From NCBI GenBank assembly GCA_963847945.1, contig CAWKBX010000015.1, forward strand, positions 310,001 through 374,000: a stretch of DNA of 64,000 nucleotides, given 5' to 3'. The translations under genes and the position numbers were made by a program. Positions 36,687 to 49,500 of this stretch are shown here, in pieces. The stretch comes from JANMJD01 sp963847945 (GTDB lineage: Bacteria > Actinomycetota > Acidimicrobiia > Acidimicrobiales > Ilumatobacteraceae). The notes under the pieces were generated by a model. The model made no database searches. It was not told the DNA's origin and was given only the letters and a program-made list of their open reading frames with translations. Position 1 is the first letter of the stretch. Each line of letters starts with the position of its first letter.

Positions 36687-37418
36687 TCAGGCGCGCTCGC
36701 CAGCGCCCACCGCCCGCACCAACCACTCGAACAATGCCAGGTGCTCGGGGTGATCGATCAACATCTCGGGGTGCCACTGCACGCTGACCACATGAGCAAC
36801 GTCGTCGAGTTCGATGGCCTCGATCACCCCGTCGACCGTCGTCGCGGCGACTCGCACGCCTCGACCGAGCCGGGCCACGGCTTGGTGGTGATACGTGTTC
36901 GAGCGGGTGAGTGTCGGAAATCGCCGGGCGAACCGGCTGGTGACGTCGACCTCCAGGTCATGCGAGGTCCGTTCGTCCGCGGGGGTCACTCCATGCGTGT
37001 CGAGATGCTGCACGAGGCTCCCACCTCGCCAGACATTCAGAATCTGCTGGCCCCGGCATATGCACAGAGTTGGGAGTCCGGCGGCGACCGCGGCGTCGAT
37101 CAGGGCGAGATCGAAACGATCGCGTCGCAGGTCGAGTTCGCCGCCGGTTCCGACATCGAGCCGATCCTCACCGTAGAAGCTCGGGTCGATGTCGTTGCCG
37201 CCGGTGAGCACCAACCCGTCCAGCCGACCGATGATCGACGCCGCGGCATGCTCATCGCCGACCGGCAGCACCACGGCCAACCCGCCGGCGGCCCGCACCG
37301 CGTTCACGTAGGTATCACCGACCACTTGGTGTGGTTCGGTCCCCCAGTAACGCGGCACCGGCGCCGATTCGGCACTGATTCCGATCAACGGCCGGTCTGA
37401 GCGATCAGGCTCGGGCAC
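36687..37418 (-). CDS. Gamma-glutamyl-gamma-aminobutyrate hydrolase family protein (class I glutamine amidotransferase fold)
   Basis: The family cleaves gamma-glutamyl amides, for example in putrescine breakdown. It has 243 residues with 'RPLIGISAE' at the start, 'YVNAVRAAGGLAVVLP' near residue 40, 'DGLVLTGGNDIDPSFYGE' near 70, the nucleophile Cys in 'LCICRGQQILNV' near 118, 'SNTYHHQAV' near 170, and the His-Glu pair in 'VSVQWHPEM' near 213. The GTG at 37418 has GGAGGAG 6 bases upstream, and the frame beyond it has no family similarity. The substrate is not determined. Confidence 0.87.
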   Translation of the reverse strand: MPEPDRSDRPLIGISAESAPVPRYWGTEPHQVVGDTYVNAVRAAGGLAVVLPVGDEHAAASIIGRLDGLVLTGGNDIDPSFYGEDRLDVGTGGELDLRRDRFDLALIDAAVAAGLPTLCICRGQQILNVWRGGSLVQHLDTHGVTPADERTSHDLEVDVTSRFARRFPTLTRSNTYHHQAVARLGRGVRVAATTVDGVIEAIELDDVAHVVSVQWHPEMLIDHPEHLALFEWLVRAVGAGERA

Positions 37419-37587
37419 TCTCGTCTCCTCCGTTGTCACGCGCCACTGCGCCACCGCGCTCACGGTACCGGTTCGGTACCGCAGGCTGGGTGACGCAGCG
37501 GGGCGATCAGCAGGTTGATCAACGCTCGCTTCAAGGTCCGTCAGACCGTGGTGTCCAACGACAGCACCCGGCCAACGGATCGTGAAC

Positions 37588-40500
37588 TCATTGAACTGAG
37601 CGCGCCCGGCGACGCCGACCGAAGGCCAGCAGACTCGCTCCACCACCGATCGCCACCAACGCCATCGCCAGCAGGCGAGCAATCTCGGCACCGGTCGTCG
37701 GCAACTTGCCCTTGGCGGGAGCCAACACCGAAACCTCGATGACCGTGGTGTTGTTCGCGACCACGGTGTCGAAGGTGTCACCGCTGAACTTCACCTCGAC
37801 GGGAGCCGACAGCGTCGTGCCCACCGGTGCCGACGACGACATCACAAATGTCACCTCGTACGTCGCCATCTGGTCCCGGTTCAGCGCCTCGTACGGGCAC
37901 GTCACCAACTGACCACTGATGCTGCAGATCGACGGGTCGTCCACCGGCAGGGCGGCAACAAAGGTGCCGGTCGACTTGAAAACACCCTTTTGGGGAGTGA
38001 GTTCGGCCGGCATCTTGACCGTGAACACGGCTCCCGGAGCGGCTGCCGGGCCGTGGTTGATGACCACGACCTGAGCAACACCGCTGGCCCCGGCCGACAC
38101 CTGCACTCTGGTGACCTTGATCTCAAGGTCGAAGAGACTGGTGGTGTCCTGCGAGTCGGGCTTGCCGTCACCGTCGGTGTCACCAATGCCCTCCTCGGAG
38201 TCGGGCAAGGTGTCGTTGTCGCTGTCGTTGTCCCTGGAGTCGGGACCACCGTCGCCATCGGTGTCGGTGGCTCCGTTGCCTTCCTGACCGTCGGGGATGC
38301 CGTCGTTGTCGTCATCGGTGTCCTGGCCGTCGGGCTGACCATCACCATCGAAGTCGGGGATGGCGTCGGGATCCAGATAGTTCGGGATCGCGTCGCCGTC
38401 GCCGTCGTCATCGGTCGGGTTGCCGTTGGCGTTGGCGTCCTCACCCTTGGTCGGCGTGCCGTCACCATCGTCGTCGGCATCGAGATAGTTCTTCGTCCCG
38501 TCGCCGTCGGTGTCGGTCGTCGATCCTTCGGTCGAGGTGGGCACGCCGTCGCCATCATCGTCGGTATCCCGCGAGTCGGGCGTGCCGTCACCATCGGTGT
38601 CGGCCGGGGTCGCCCCCGTGCCCTTCTCGGTCGTGTCGGTCACGCCGTCGCCGTCGGAGTCGTTGTCCCGACTGTCGGGTGCACCGTCGCCGTCGGTGTC
38701 GACCGCAGTGTCACCCTCGACCGTGTCGGACATGCCGTCACCATCGTCATCGGGATCGGTGGCATCGGGAATCCCGTCACCGTCGAAGTCCGTGATTGCG
38801 TCGGGGTCAAGGTAGTTCGGGACCCCATCGCCATCGGCGTCGTCGTTGAGCGGGTTGCCGTCACCGTTGTTGTCCTCAGCGATGGTGTTGATGCCGTCGC
38901 CGTCGTCGTCGGCGTCCTGGAAGTTCGGCTTGCCGTCACCATCGGTGTCGAGCGGGGTCGCCCCGGTGCCCTTCTCCGTCGAGTCGGGCACGCCGTCATT
39001 ATCGGAATCCAAGTCCTTTGAGTCCGGCTTGCCGTCACCATCGGTGTCGACCGTGCCTTCGCCGGCATCCGGGATGCCGTCGTTGTCGTCGTCGGCATCG
39101 GTGGAGTCGGGAATGCCGTCTCCATCGGTATCGAGGATTGGGTCGGCATCGAGGTAGTCGGGCGTGCCGTCAGCATCGTCGTCGTCGTTGAGGGCATTTC
39201 CGTCGCCGTTGGTGTCCTCACCATTGGTCGGCGTGCCGTCACCATCGTCGTCGGGGTCGATGAAGTTCGGGATGCCGTCGGCATCGGTGTCGGGCAGGAT
39301 CAACCCCATGCCCTTCTCCGTGGCATCCGGCACGCCGTCGCCGTCGGAATCGAGGTCCCGGAAGTCGGGGGTCCCGTCGGCATCGGTATCGGCCGGGGTC
39401 GCCCCGGTGCCCTTCTCGGTGGCATCAGGGATCGCGTCACCATCGGAATCGGCATCGCGGGAGTCCGGGTTGCCGTCGCCGTCGGTGTCGACCGTGCCGT
39501 CGCCCTCGGTGGGGTCGAGCATGCCATCGCCGTCATCGTCGGGATCGACCGTGTCGGGGACACCATCGCCATCGAAGTCGGTGATTGCGTCGGGATCGAG
39601 ATAGTTCGGGATCCCATCGGCGTCAGCGTCGTCATCGGTGGGATCACCGTTGCCGTTATTGTCCTCGGCGATGGTGTTGATGCCGTCACCGTCGTCGTCG
39701 GCATCCTGGAAATCAGGCGTGCCATCGACGTCGGTATCGAGCGGGGTTGCCCCGGTGCCCTTCTCCGTCGCGTCCGGCACGGTGTCGCCGTCGGCGTCGA
39801 GGTCCTGGAAGTCAGGGGTCCCGTCACCGTCGGTATCGACCGGGGTGAGCCCGGTCCCGGCCTCGACCTGGTCAGTGATGGTGTCGCCGTCGGAATCGAG
39901 GTCCTTGGAGTCGGGGCTGCCGTCACCATCGGTGTCGGTCACTCCATTGCCCTCGTCGGTATCGAGAATTCCGTCGTTGTCGTCATCGGTATCGGCGGCG
40001 TCGGGCGTGCCGTCGCCATCGAAGTCGGTCACTGCATCGGGATCGAGATAGTTGGGAACGCCGTCACCGTCGAAGTCGTCGTTCGTCGGATTGCCGTCAC
40101 CGTCGTTGTCCTCGGCAATGGTGTTGATCGCGTCACCGTCGTCATCGACGTCGACGAAGTCGGCCAGGCCGTCGGCGTCGGTGTCCTGCGGGGTGACCCC
40201 GGTGCCCTTCTCAACCGAGTCGGGCACGGTGTCGCCATCGGAATCGAGGTCGAGCACGTCGGGGATGAGGTCGCCATCGGTGTCAGCCAGCGCTGCCCCG
40301 GTGCCCTTCTCGATCGAGTCGACGATGCCGTCGTCGTCGGAATCAAGATCCCGACTATCGGGGCTACCGTCGCCGTCGGTATCGGTGGTTCCGTTGCCTT
40401 CGGCGGTGTCGGGGATGCCATCGTTGTCGTCGTCCGTATCGGTGGCGTCGGGGATGCCGTCGCCATCGAAGTCCGTCACTGCATCGGGATCGAGATAGTT

Positions 40501-43500
40501 CGGGATGCCATCGCCATCGGCGTCATCGTTCGTCGGATCGCCGTCACTGTTGTTGTCTTCACCAATTGTGTTGATGCCATCGTCATCGTCGTCGACATCG
40601 ACGTAGTTGGCCGTGCCATCACCGTCGGTGTCGAGAGCAACCGTGCCTGAACCGAACTCGGTGGTGTCCGGAACGGTGTCGCCATCGGAGTCGAGATCCC
40701 GGAAGTCGGGCGTGCCGTCACCATCGGTGTCGACCGGAGTCGCCCCCGTGCCCTTCTCGACCGAGTCGAGAATGCCATCGCCGTCGGCGTCGGTGTCGCG
40801 ACTGTCGGGAGCTCCGTCGCTGTCGGTGTCGACCGTCGTGTCACCTTCGACGGTGTCGAGGATGCCGTCGTTGTCGTCATCGGTATCGGTGGCGTCGGGC
40901 GTGCCGTCACCATCGAAATCCATCACCGCATCAGGATCGAGATAGTTGGGAACCCCATCGCCGTCAGCGTCGTCATCGGTGGGATCACCGTTGCCGTTGG
41001 TGTCCTCGGCCGTGGTCGGGGTGCCGTCGCCATCGTCGTCGGCATCCTGGAAGTCAGGGGTGCCATCGGCGTCGGTGTCGGTCGCGGTTGCCCCCGTGCC
41101 CTTCTCGGCGGCATCAGGGACGCCATCATCGTCGGAATCCGTGTCCTGGAAGTCAGGCGTGCCGTCACCATCGGTGTCGACCGGCGTCGCCCCCGGGCCC
41201 TTCTCATCAGCGTCGAGAATTCCATCGCCATCAGCATCGACGTCCCGGCTGTCGGGGCTGCCGTCGCCATCGGTGTCGGTGACTCCGCTGCCTTCATCGG
41301 TATCGGTGATGCCGTCGTTGTCGTCGTCAGGGTCGGTGGCGTCGGGAATCCCGTCACCATCAAAGTCCGTCACCGCATCAGGATCGAGATAGTTGGGAAC
41401 ACCATCGCCGTCAGCATCGTCATCGGTCGGATCGCCGTTGCCGTTGTTGTCCTCGCCGATGGTGTTGATGCCATCACCGTCATCATCAACGTCGACGCGG
41501 TCGGGCGTGCCGTCGCTATCGGTATCGAGCGCGCCCTCGGTCGAATCGGGGACGCCATCGGCATCGGAGTCGAGGTCGCGGAAGTCCGCGATGCCATCGC
41601 CATCGGTGTCGACCGGAGTTGCTCCGGTGCCTTTCTCGGCGCTGTCGTTGATGCCGTCACCATCGGCGTCGGTATCCCGGCTGTCGGGGCTGCCATCACT
41701 ATCGGTGTCGACCGCGGTGTCACCCTCGACCGTGTCGAGGATGCCGTCGTCGTCGTCATCGGTATCGGTGGCGTCGGGCGTGCCGTCACCATCGAAGTCG
41801 GTGATCGCGTCGGCATCGAGGTAGTTCGGCACACCGTCGCCGTCGGCGTCGTCGTTCGAGACGTCGCCGTCGCCGTTGTTGTCCTCGCCGATCGTGTCGA
41901 TGCCGTCGCCGTCATCGTCCACGTCCTGGAAGTCGGGGATTGCGTCGCCGTCGGTGTCCAGCGGGGTCGCCCCGGTGCCCTTCTCTACCGAGTCGAGCAC
42001 GCTGTCGTCATCGGCGTCGAGGTCGATGGAGTCGGGAGTGCCGTCACCATCGGTGTCGACGGTGCCGTTGCCCTCGACGGTGTCGAGCAGGCCGTCGTTG
42101 TCGTCATCGGTATCGGTGGCGTCGGGCGTGCCGTCACCATCGGTGTCGACAACTGCGTCGGGGTCCAGGTAGTCCGGGACACCGTCGGCGTCGTCATCGT
42201 CATCGGTCGAAATCGCCGTTGCCATTGGTGTCTTCGCCGGCGGTCGGGATGGCGTCGCCATCGTCGTCGGCATCGACGTAGTTGAGGATGCCATCGACAT
42301 CGGTGTCGGCGGTCGGGCCTTCCACGGCATCAGTGACGCCATCACCATCGGAATCGAGATCCAGACGGTTCGGGGTGCCATCGCCATCGGTGTCGACCGT
42401 CGGGCCCTCGACCGAATCGAGGATGCCGTCGTTGTCGGAGTCGGTGTCGAGGTAGTTCGGCGCGGTGTCGCCATCGGTGTCGACCGTGCCCTCGGTGATC
42501 GTCGGGATGCTGTCGCCATCGTCGTCGGCATCGAGGAAGTTCAGCGCGGCGTCACCATCGGTGTTCGCCGTGCCGCCCTCAACCGAGTCGAGGACACCGT
42601 CGTTGTCCGAGTCGAGATCGAGCCGGTTCGGGGTGCCATCGGCATCGGCGTCTCCGGTGCCTTCGGCCGCCGTCGGGATGGTGTCGCCATCGTCGTCGGG
42701 ATCGAGCCGGTCCGGCGTGCCGTCGGTATCACTATCGGTTGAGACGCCTTCGACCACGGTCGCCACGCCATCACCGTCATCGTCGATATCCCGGACGTCG
42801 GGGGTGCCATCGCTGTCGGTATCGGTGGTGCCGCTCTCGACGGCATCGGCGACGCCGTCGTTGTCGGAATCTGCGTCACGGCTATCGGGAGCGCCATCGC
42901 CATCGGTGTCGACGCCGGTGTCGCCCTCGACCGTGTCGAGGATGCCGTCGTTGTCGTCATCGGGGTCGGTGCCGTCGGGAATCCCGTCACCATCAAAGTC
43001 CGTCACCGCATCGGGATCGAGGTAGTTGGGAGTGCCGTCGACGTCGCTGTCGTCGTTGGTCGGATCGCCGTCGCCGTTGTTGTCCTCGGCGATCGTGTTG
43101 ACGCCGTCATCGTCATCGTCGACGTCTCGGAAGTCGGGGATCGTGTCTCCGTCGGTGTCCTGCGGGGCGAAGCCCGGGCCCTTCTCGATCGAGTCGGGAA
43201 CGGTGTCGCCGTCGGAGTCGAGATCGAGGGAGTCGGGGATCGTGTCTCCGTCGGTGTCGGTGACACCGTTGCCCTCGACGGTATCGATGATGCCGTCGTT
43301 GTCGTCGTCGGTATCGGTGGAGTCGGGGGTGCCGTCTCCATCGGTATCCAACGCCGGATCAGGGTCGAGGTAGTCGGGCACGCCGTCGACGTCGTCGTCG
43401 TCGTTGGCCCAGTTGCCGTCACTGTTGGCATCTTCGACCGCCGTCGGCACGGCGTCGCCGTCGTCGTCGGCGTCGAGATAGTTCGGCACGGCATCGCCGT

Positions 43501-46500
43501 CGGTGTTGACCGTCGGGCCTTCGATGGAGTCGATCACGCCGTCGCCGTCGGAATCGAGATCCAGACGGTTCGGGGTGCCGTCGCTGTCGGCATCGGCGCC
43601 GGGGCCGCCGATACCGGCCGCGCCCTCGACCGAATCGAGGATGCCGTCACCATCAGAGTCCAGATCCAAGCGGTCGGGAGTTCCATCGGTGTCGGTATCG
43701 GTCAATAGACCTTCGGTGATCGTCGGGATCGTGTCGCCGTCGTCATCGGTGTCGATGACGTCGGGGGTGCCGTCGCTGTCGGTGTCGAGCAGCGGCAGTC
43801 CAACACCCTTCTCGGTGGAGTCGGGTACTGAGTCGCCATCGGAATCGGCGTCACGGCTATCGGGGCTGCCATCGCTGTCGGTGTCGACCGTGCCGTTGCC
43901 CTCGACAGTGTCGACGAGGCCGTCGTCGTCGTCATCGGTGTCGGTGGCGTCAGGGATGCCGTCGCCATCGAAGTCGGTCACTGCATCGGGATCGAGATAG
44001 TTCGGCGTGCCATCGGCGTCGCTGTCATCGTTGGTCGGGTCGCCATCACCGTCGAGGTCTTCTCCGATGGTGTTGATCCCGTCCTGATCGTCGTCGACAT
44101 CGAGGTAGTCGGGAGTTCCGTCCGTGTCGGTGTCGAGCAGCGCCGGGCCCGTGCCCTTTTCTGTCGCGTCGGGAACCCCGTCGGCGTCGGAATCGAGGTC
44201 GAGACGGTTGGGGACGCCGTCAGCGTCGGCGTCGCCAGATCCTTCGACGGTGTCGAGGATGCCGTCGTTGTCGTCGTCGGTGTCCAGCGAGTCGGGGGTG
44301 CCGTCGCCATCGGTGTCCACCACCGGGTCAGGGTCGAGGTAGTCCGGCGTGCCGTCGGCATCGTCGTCGTCGTTCGTCCAGTCGCCATCGGCGTTGGTGT
44401 CCTCGGCCGAGGTCAGCGCGCCGTCACCATCGTCATCGGTGTCCAAACGGTTCGGCGTGCCATCCAGATCGGTGTCGGTCGTCGCACCCTCGACGCTGTC
44501 GAGCACGCCATCATCGTCGGAATCGACGTCGATCCAGTTGCCGACACCGTCAGCGTCGATGTCAACCGTGCCTTCGATCGAGTCGGACACCGTGTCACCG
44601 TCGGAGTCGGTATCGAGGTAGTCGGGGTCGAGCCCACCGTCGGTGTTGCGGGGGTTTAGCGGATCGGCGCCGATCTCGGTTGACGTCGGGATGGTGTCGC
44701 CGTCATCATCGACATCGAGGTAGTTCTTGACGTTGTCGCCATCGGTGTCGGTGGTCGGACCTTCGGTCACCGTCAAGATGCCGTCGTCGTCATCGTCGGT
44801 ATCGAGCAGGTCGGGGGTGCCGTCGGCGTCGGTGTCGAGCAGCGTCGGGTTCGTCCCCTTCTCAGCTGCGTCGAGCACGCCGTCATCGTCGGAGTCGGTG
44901 TCGAGGTAGTTCGGGGTGCCATCGGCGTCGGTGTCGTCGTTGGTCGGGTCACCGTCGGAGTCGATGTCTTCGTCGATCGTGTCCACGCCATCACCGTCGT
45001 CATCGACGTCGATGTAGTCGGCGATCAGGTCGCCGTCGGTGTCAACCGCCGCCGGGTCGAGCGGGGTATCGATCGCGCCGTCGCCGTTGCCATCGGTGCC
45101 GTCCGCCAGGCCGTCGTTGTCGGAGTCAACACCGCCGGCCTCCTTCCAGTCGGGCACGCCGTCGCCGTCGGAATCCGAGTCGAGCGAATCGGGGGTGCCG
45201 TCGAGATCGGTGTCAACAACACCTTCGACCGTGTCGAGGATGCCGTCGCCGTCGTCATCGAGGTCGAGGTTGTTCGGGATGGTGTCGCCGTCGGTGTCGG
45301 GGTCGTTGACCGCGTCGAGGTAGTCGACCGTGCCGTCATTGTCGCCGTCAACGGCGTCGGCCGGGTCGCCGTTGCCGTTGGGGTCGGGCTGCTCGGCCGC
45401 GGTGGCGGTGCCGTCACCGTCATCGTCGGCATCGAGATAGTTCGGCTTGAGGTCGCCATCGGAATCGGTCGCGGCCGGGACTTCGAACGAGGTGAGGATC
45501 GAGTCGCCGTCGTCGTCGACGTCGAGGTAGTTCTCCACGCCGTCCGAATCGGTGTCGACCGGGGTATGGATGCCGGCCGGCTGTACACCATCGTCGATGC
45601 CATTGTTGTCGGCGTCCACGCCAGTCGGCGCGTGATTGGCCACACCGTTGGAGTCGTGGTCGTGGTACTCGGTCAGCGTCGGCACGCCGTCGCCATCATC
45701 GTCGGTGTCGAGGTAGTTCGGGTTGCCGTCGCCGTCGGTGTTCAGCGCCGCCGGGTCGAGCGGCGCATCGATCGCCCCGTCATTGTTCAGGTCGACGCCG
45801 TCGGCCTGGCCGTTCACGTTGATGTCGGCCCCGCCCGCTTCCTTCCAGTCCGGCACCGAGTCGCCATCGGAGTCGGAGTCGAGCGAGTTGATCAGCCCGT
45901 CGCTGTCGGTGTCGAGGACGCCCTCCACGGTGTCAAGGATGCCGTCGCCATCATCGTCGAGATCGAGATTGTCGCTCACGCCGTCACCGTCAGTGTCGGC
46001 CGGCAGGTCGGGGTCGAGATAGTCGGGGACCGAGTCGCCGTCCCAGTCGTCATTCACCCAGTTCAGATCGCCGTTGATGTCCTCGTTGACCGTCAACACC
46101 AGGTCGTCGTCGTCATCGGTGTCGGCGTAGTTCGGCTTGCCGTCAAGATCGGTATCGAGCAGTCCGGGACCGGTGCCCTTCTCGATCGAGTCGAGCACTC
46201 CATCACCATCCGAATCGAGATCGAGATAGTTCTTGGTGCCGTCGCCGTCGGTGTCATCGTTGGTCGGGTTGCCATCGCCATTGCGGTCTTCTGCGATGGT
46301 GTTGATCCCGTCACCGTCATCGTCGACGTCGAGGTAGTCCTTCGTTAGGTCGCCGTCGGTATCACCAAGCAGCACTTCGACCGACGTCGGAACACCGTCG
46401 CCGTCATCGTCGGTATCGGCGTAGTCGGGCTTCAGGTCGCCATCGGTGTCGGGGGCCGTTGGGGCGGTGCCGCCATTGTCGACGTCGAACGTGTCGTCGA

Positions 46501-49500
46501 TGCCGTCGGCATCGGTGTCGATGCCCGACAACGTGACGTCAGCGATGCCGTCGTGATCGGCGTCGTTTGCCTCGATGAGGTCACTGACGCCATCGCCATC
46601 GGCGTCGACGTCCCGGAAGTCAGGCTTGCCATCGGCGTCCAAGTCCGGCGGGGCCGGTGCCGTGGCGAATGCATCATCCAGGCCGTCATTATTCGTGTCG
46701 ACGCCCGACGGGACGATGTCGGCCGTGCCGTCGTGGTTGGCGTCGTGGCCTTCGAGCGAGTCGACAAGGCCATCCCCGTCGGAATCCAGGTCGAGCGAGT
46801 CCGGCACGCCGTCGGTGTCGGTGTCGACCAGGTCGCTGCCCTCGAGCGTGTCGACGATGCCATCCCCGTCGTCATCGAGATCCCGCTCGTTGACGATGCC
46901 GTCGCCATCGGTGTCCGCCAGCGCGGCCGAGGCGTAGCACGAGCCCATGTCGGACAAGATGCCCGGGATGCGGCCGATGTCACCGAACGGGTCAACGTCG
47001 GTGCTCGGGATCAGGTCGACGATTCCGTCACCATTCGGGTCGCCACCGACGTCGAGCTTGTAGACGCTCGACTGCCAGAACGGGCGCGTCGCGCTCGAAG
47101 TTCTGCGGGTACGCGGCCAGGTAGACGTGCTGACCATCGGCATCGACGGCGAAGCCCTCGTAGTAGAAGTCGGCCAGCCCGGCCCCATTGGCCTTCTTGA
47201 TCGGCATGGTCGTATGAGCGACCGGCGTCACCGGGGCAAGGTACGGCGAGGTCGGCGTGAGCACGTCGTCCTGATGAACCAGGTAGATGGTCAGATCGGC
47301 CGCCGTCAAGGCACCGTTGAGCTTGTAGCCCATCACGAGCAGGTCACCGTCGCGGGTGAAGACGAAGTCGCGGACCAACAGTTGACCGGTCTCCCAGCCC
47401 GCCGACAGCACGCCGACGTGGGCAACGGGGCTGAGCAGGCTCGGCGTCCACTGGTCCGAACTGTCGAGGTCGCTCGGGTCGCTCGGCTCGCGGCGGCGGA
47501 TGTAGAGCCCGCCGAGGTCGACGTAGCCTGCCCACAAGGTGTTGTCCTTGGGGTTGGTTGCGGCACCGGTAACGAGGATGCCCGCGCCCTTGCCGGTCTG
47601 CAGCTCGTCCGACACCGCAGCTCCCTGGGGGAACTGCTTGATCGGTGCGGCGACGTCGAGCAACGGAACGGCCCACACCGAATCGACTCCGGTCTGGTTG
47701 CCCTCGAGCGGACCGTATGAGTTGTCGGCGTTGCCGACGGCGAGACCGTAGGCGTAGTAGTAACCCGAGTAGGTGTCATCAACGGCAGTGAGCGGGGTTC
47801 CGTTGTTGTCGTAGAAGAACCGGTCGCGGATCTCCTGGTCGTCGAACATGTTCGAAGCGTTAGCGGTGTTCAGCGGGCCGATGCCGACGTCGAGGTCGGT
47901 CCCGCCCGCGGCGGTGGCGTAGTCGAGCCGGCTGTACCACACGTTGGCGCACACCGGCTGCACATCGCGCTCGTCGATGACGAAGCCGCGACAGCTCGAC
48001 AGGTCCATGATCCCGTTCTCGTAGAACGGCGCAAAGTCAGCGGTCGGGTTCGGATCGGCGTACGGCCCGGGGGTCGGATTGGCTGCCACCGGCTGGACGG
48101 GCCAGATGATGTCGGCCTCGTACTTCACGGCTGCGCCGGTACCAACCCGGTTGTACTCGACGAGCAGGCTGCCCCAGTTCAGGGCGTGGTAGCCACCGTC
48201 GCTGAACGAGACCCAGATGGTGTCGTCATCACGTACGGCGATGCCAGAGGGGTAGTAGTCGATGTCCCGATGACCAACGTAGGCCGTGCTGTCCTCGACG
48301 AGTTCGAGCTTGACCGGATCGAGCAGCGTGCCGGTCGGTGCGCCCAGGTCACCGGGCATCACGTCGATGAGATAGGTCCGCAGCCGCCAGCCGTCGTAGG
48401 CCGTGTCGGTGGCCCCGATGAACAGCATCCGCCCGTCGGAGGTGAAAGCGATGTCGTTGACGAACATCGTCTCTTGCGTGAATCCGCCGTTGAAGTAGAA
48501 CGGCCCGTGCCAGGTTGAGCCCCCGTCGCCCGAGCGGTACAGCCGGCCCTGGTAGACGCCGGTGTTCTCGTAGGCCCACAGGTCGCCGGTCGTCGGATCG
48601 ACGGCCGAGCCCCAGATGATCGGGTCGGCATCGAAGATCAGACCCTGATCCCCCTCGCCATCAGCACCCCAGGCAGTTCCCGGCCCCGTGAGCGGGACTT
48701 CTACGGGCGTCGTCGTCAGATTGGTCGGCAGGCTGATGCTCGTGCCGCGCGCCTCGAAGGACGACAGGTTGTTGAGCGTGGTGTAGTTGTAACCGGGGGT
48801 GCTGAACACGGTGTCGGCATCGTTGGCGATGGCCGGCAGATCCGGGCTCATCTCGACCTGGGTCGTCGAATCCCACTCGCCATTGGCCTTCAGCTGCGCG
48901 ACCCGGTTGTAGTACGGGGCCAACGCGTCGGTCTTGGCGGCGAATACCTTCGCAGGGCCGGTGCCCGCGGCACAGCTTGTGTCGGGGGTGATGCCGCCCA
49001 ACAGAGCCGGGGCCGTGCCGCAGTTGCGCACCAGGCCGGTCGCCTCAAGGGTCGCAGTGCCAAAGGGCCACGCGTTGTCGGCAACTACCGAGTCGATCGA
49101 TGCCGCAACGAACGTCGCATTGGCGAGCCCGGTATTTCCAGCCCACACCTTGACGCCTGGTCCGGCGGGGCTCGTGGCCCGCAGCGAGTCGTAGGCGTAG
49201 ACGATGTCGAGTTCGCCGTCACCGGTGACATCGCCCAGCATCGTGTGCTCGATGGCGTCGGTGCCGAGGTCGACGTAGTTGGTCCCCGTCAGCGGGGAGT
49301 TGATCGATACTGCGGTGAACAGGCCGAGGCCGGTTCCGACCCAGACATGAATCGTCGGCTGCGAGGCAATCGAGGCCCAGTCGCTGGCGCTGACGATGTC
49401 GGCATTGCCGTCACCGGTCACGTCGCCGAACATCGTGGTCTGATCCTCGAACTGCCCGATGGGGTAGGTGATCGGGTAGGTGATCGTGCCCGTGATCGCG

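Noticed and set aside
38846..41824. A series of plus-strand open frames of about 100-150 residues, Ser/Pro-rich and similar to each other
   Set aside because: They repeat only because the TSP3 array repeats on the minus strand; no start signals or domains.
38140..46920. Regular repeats that might suggest a CRISPR array or minisatellite
   Set aside because: Units are coding, without constant repeat/unique spacer structure, and encode DxDxDG calcium loops.
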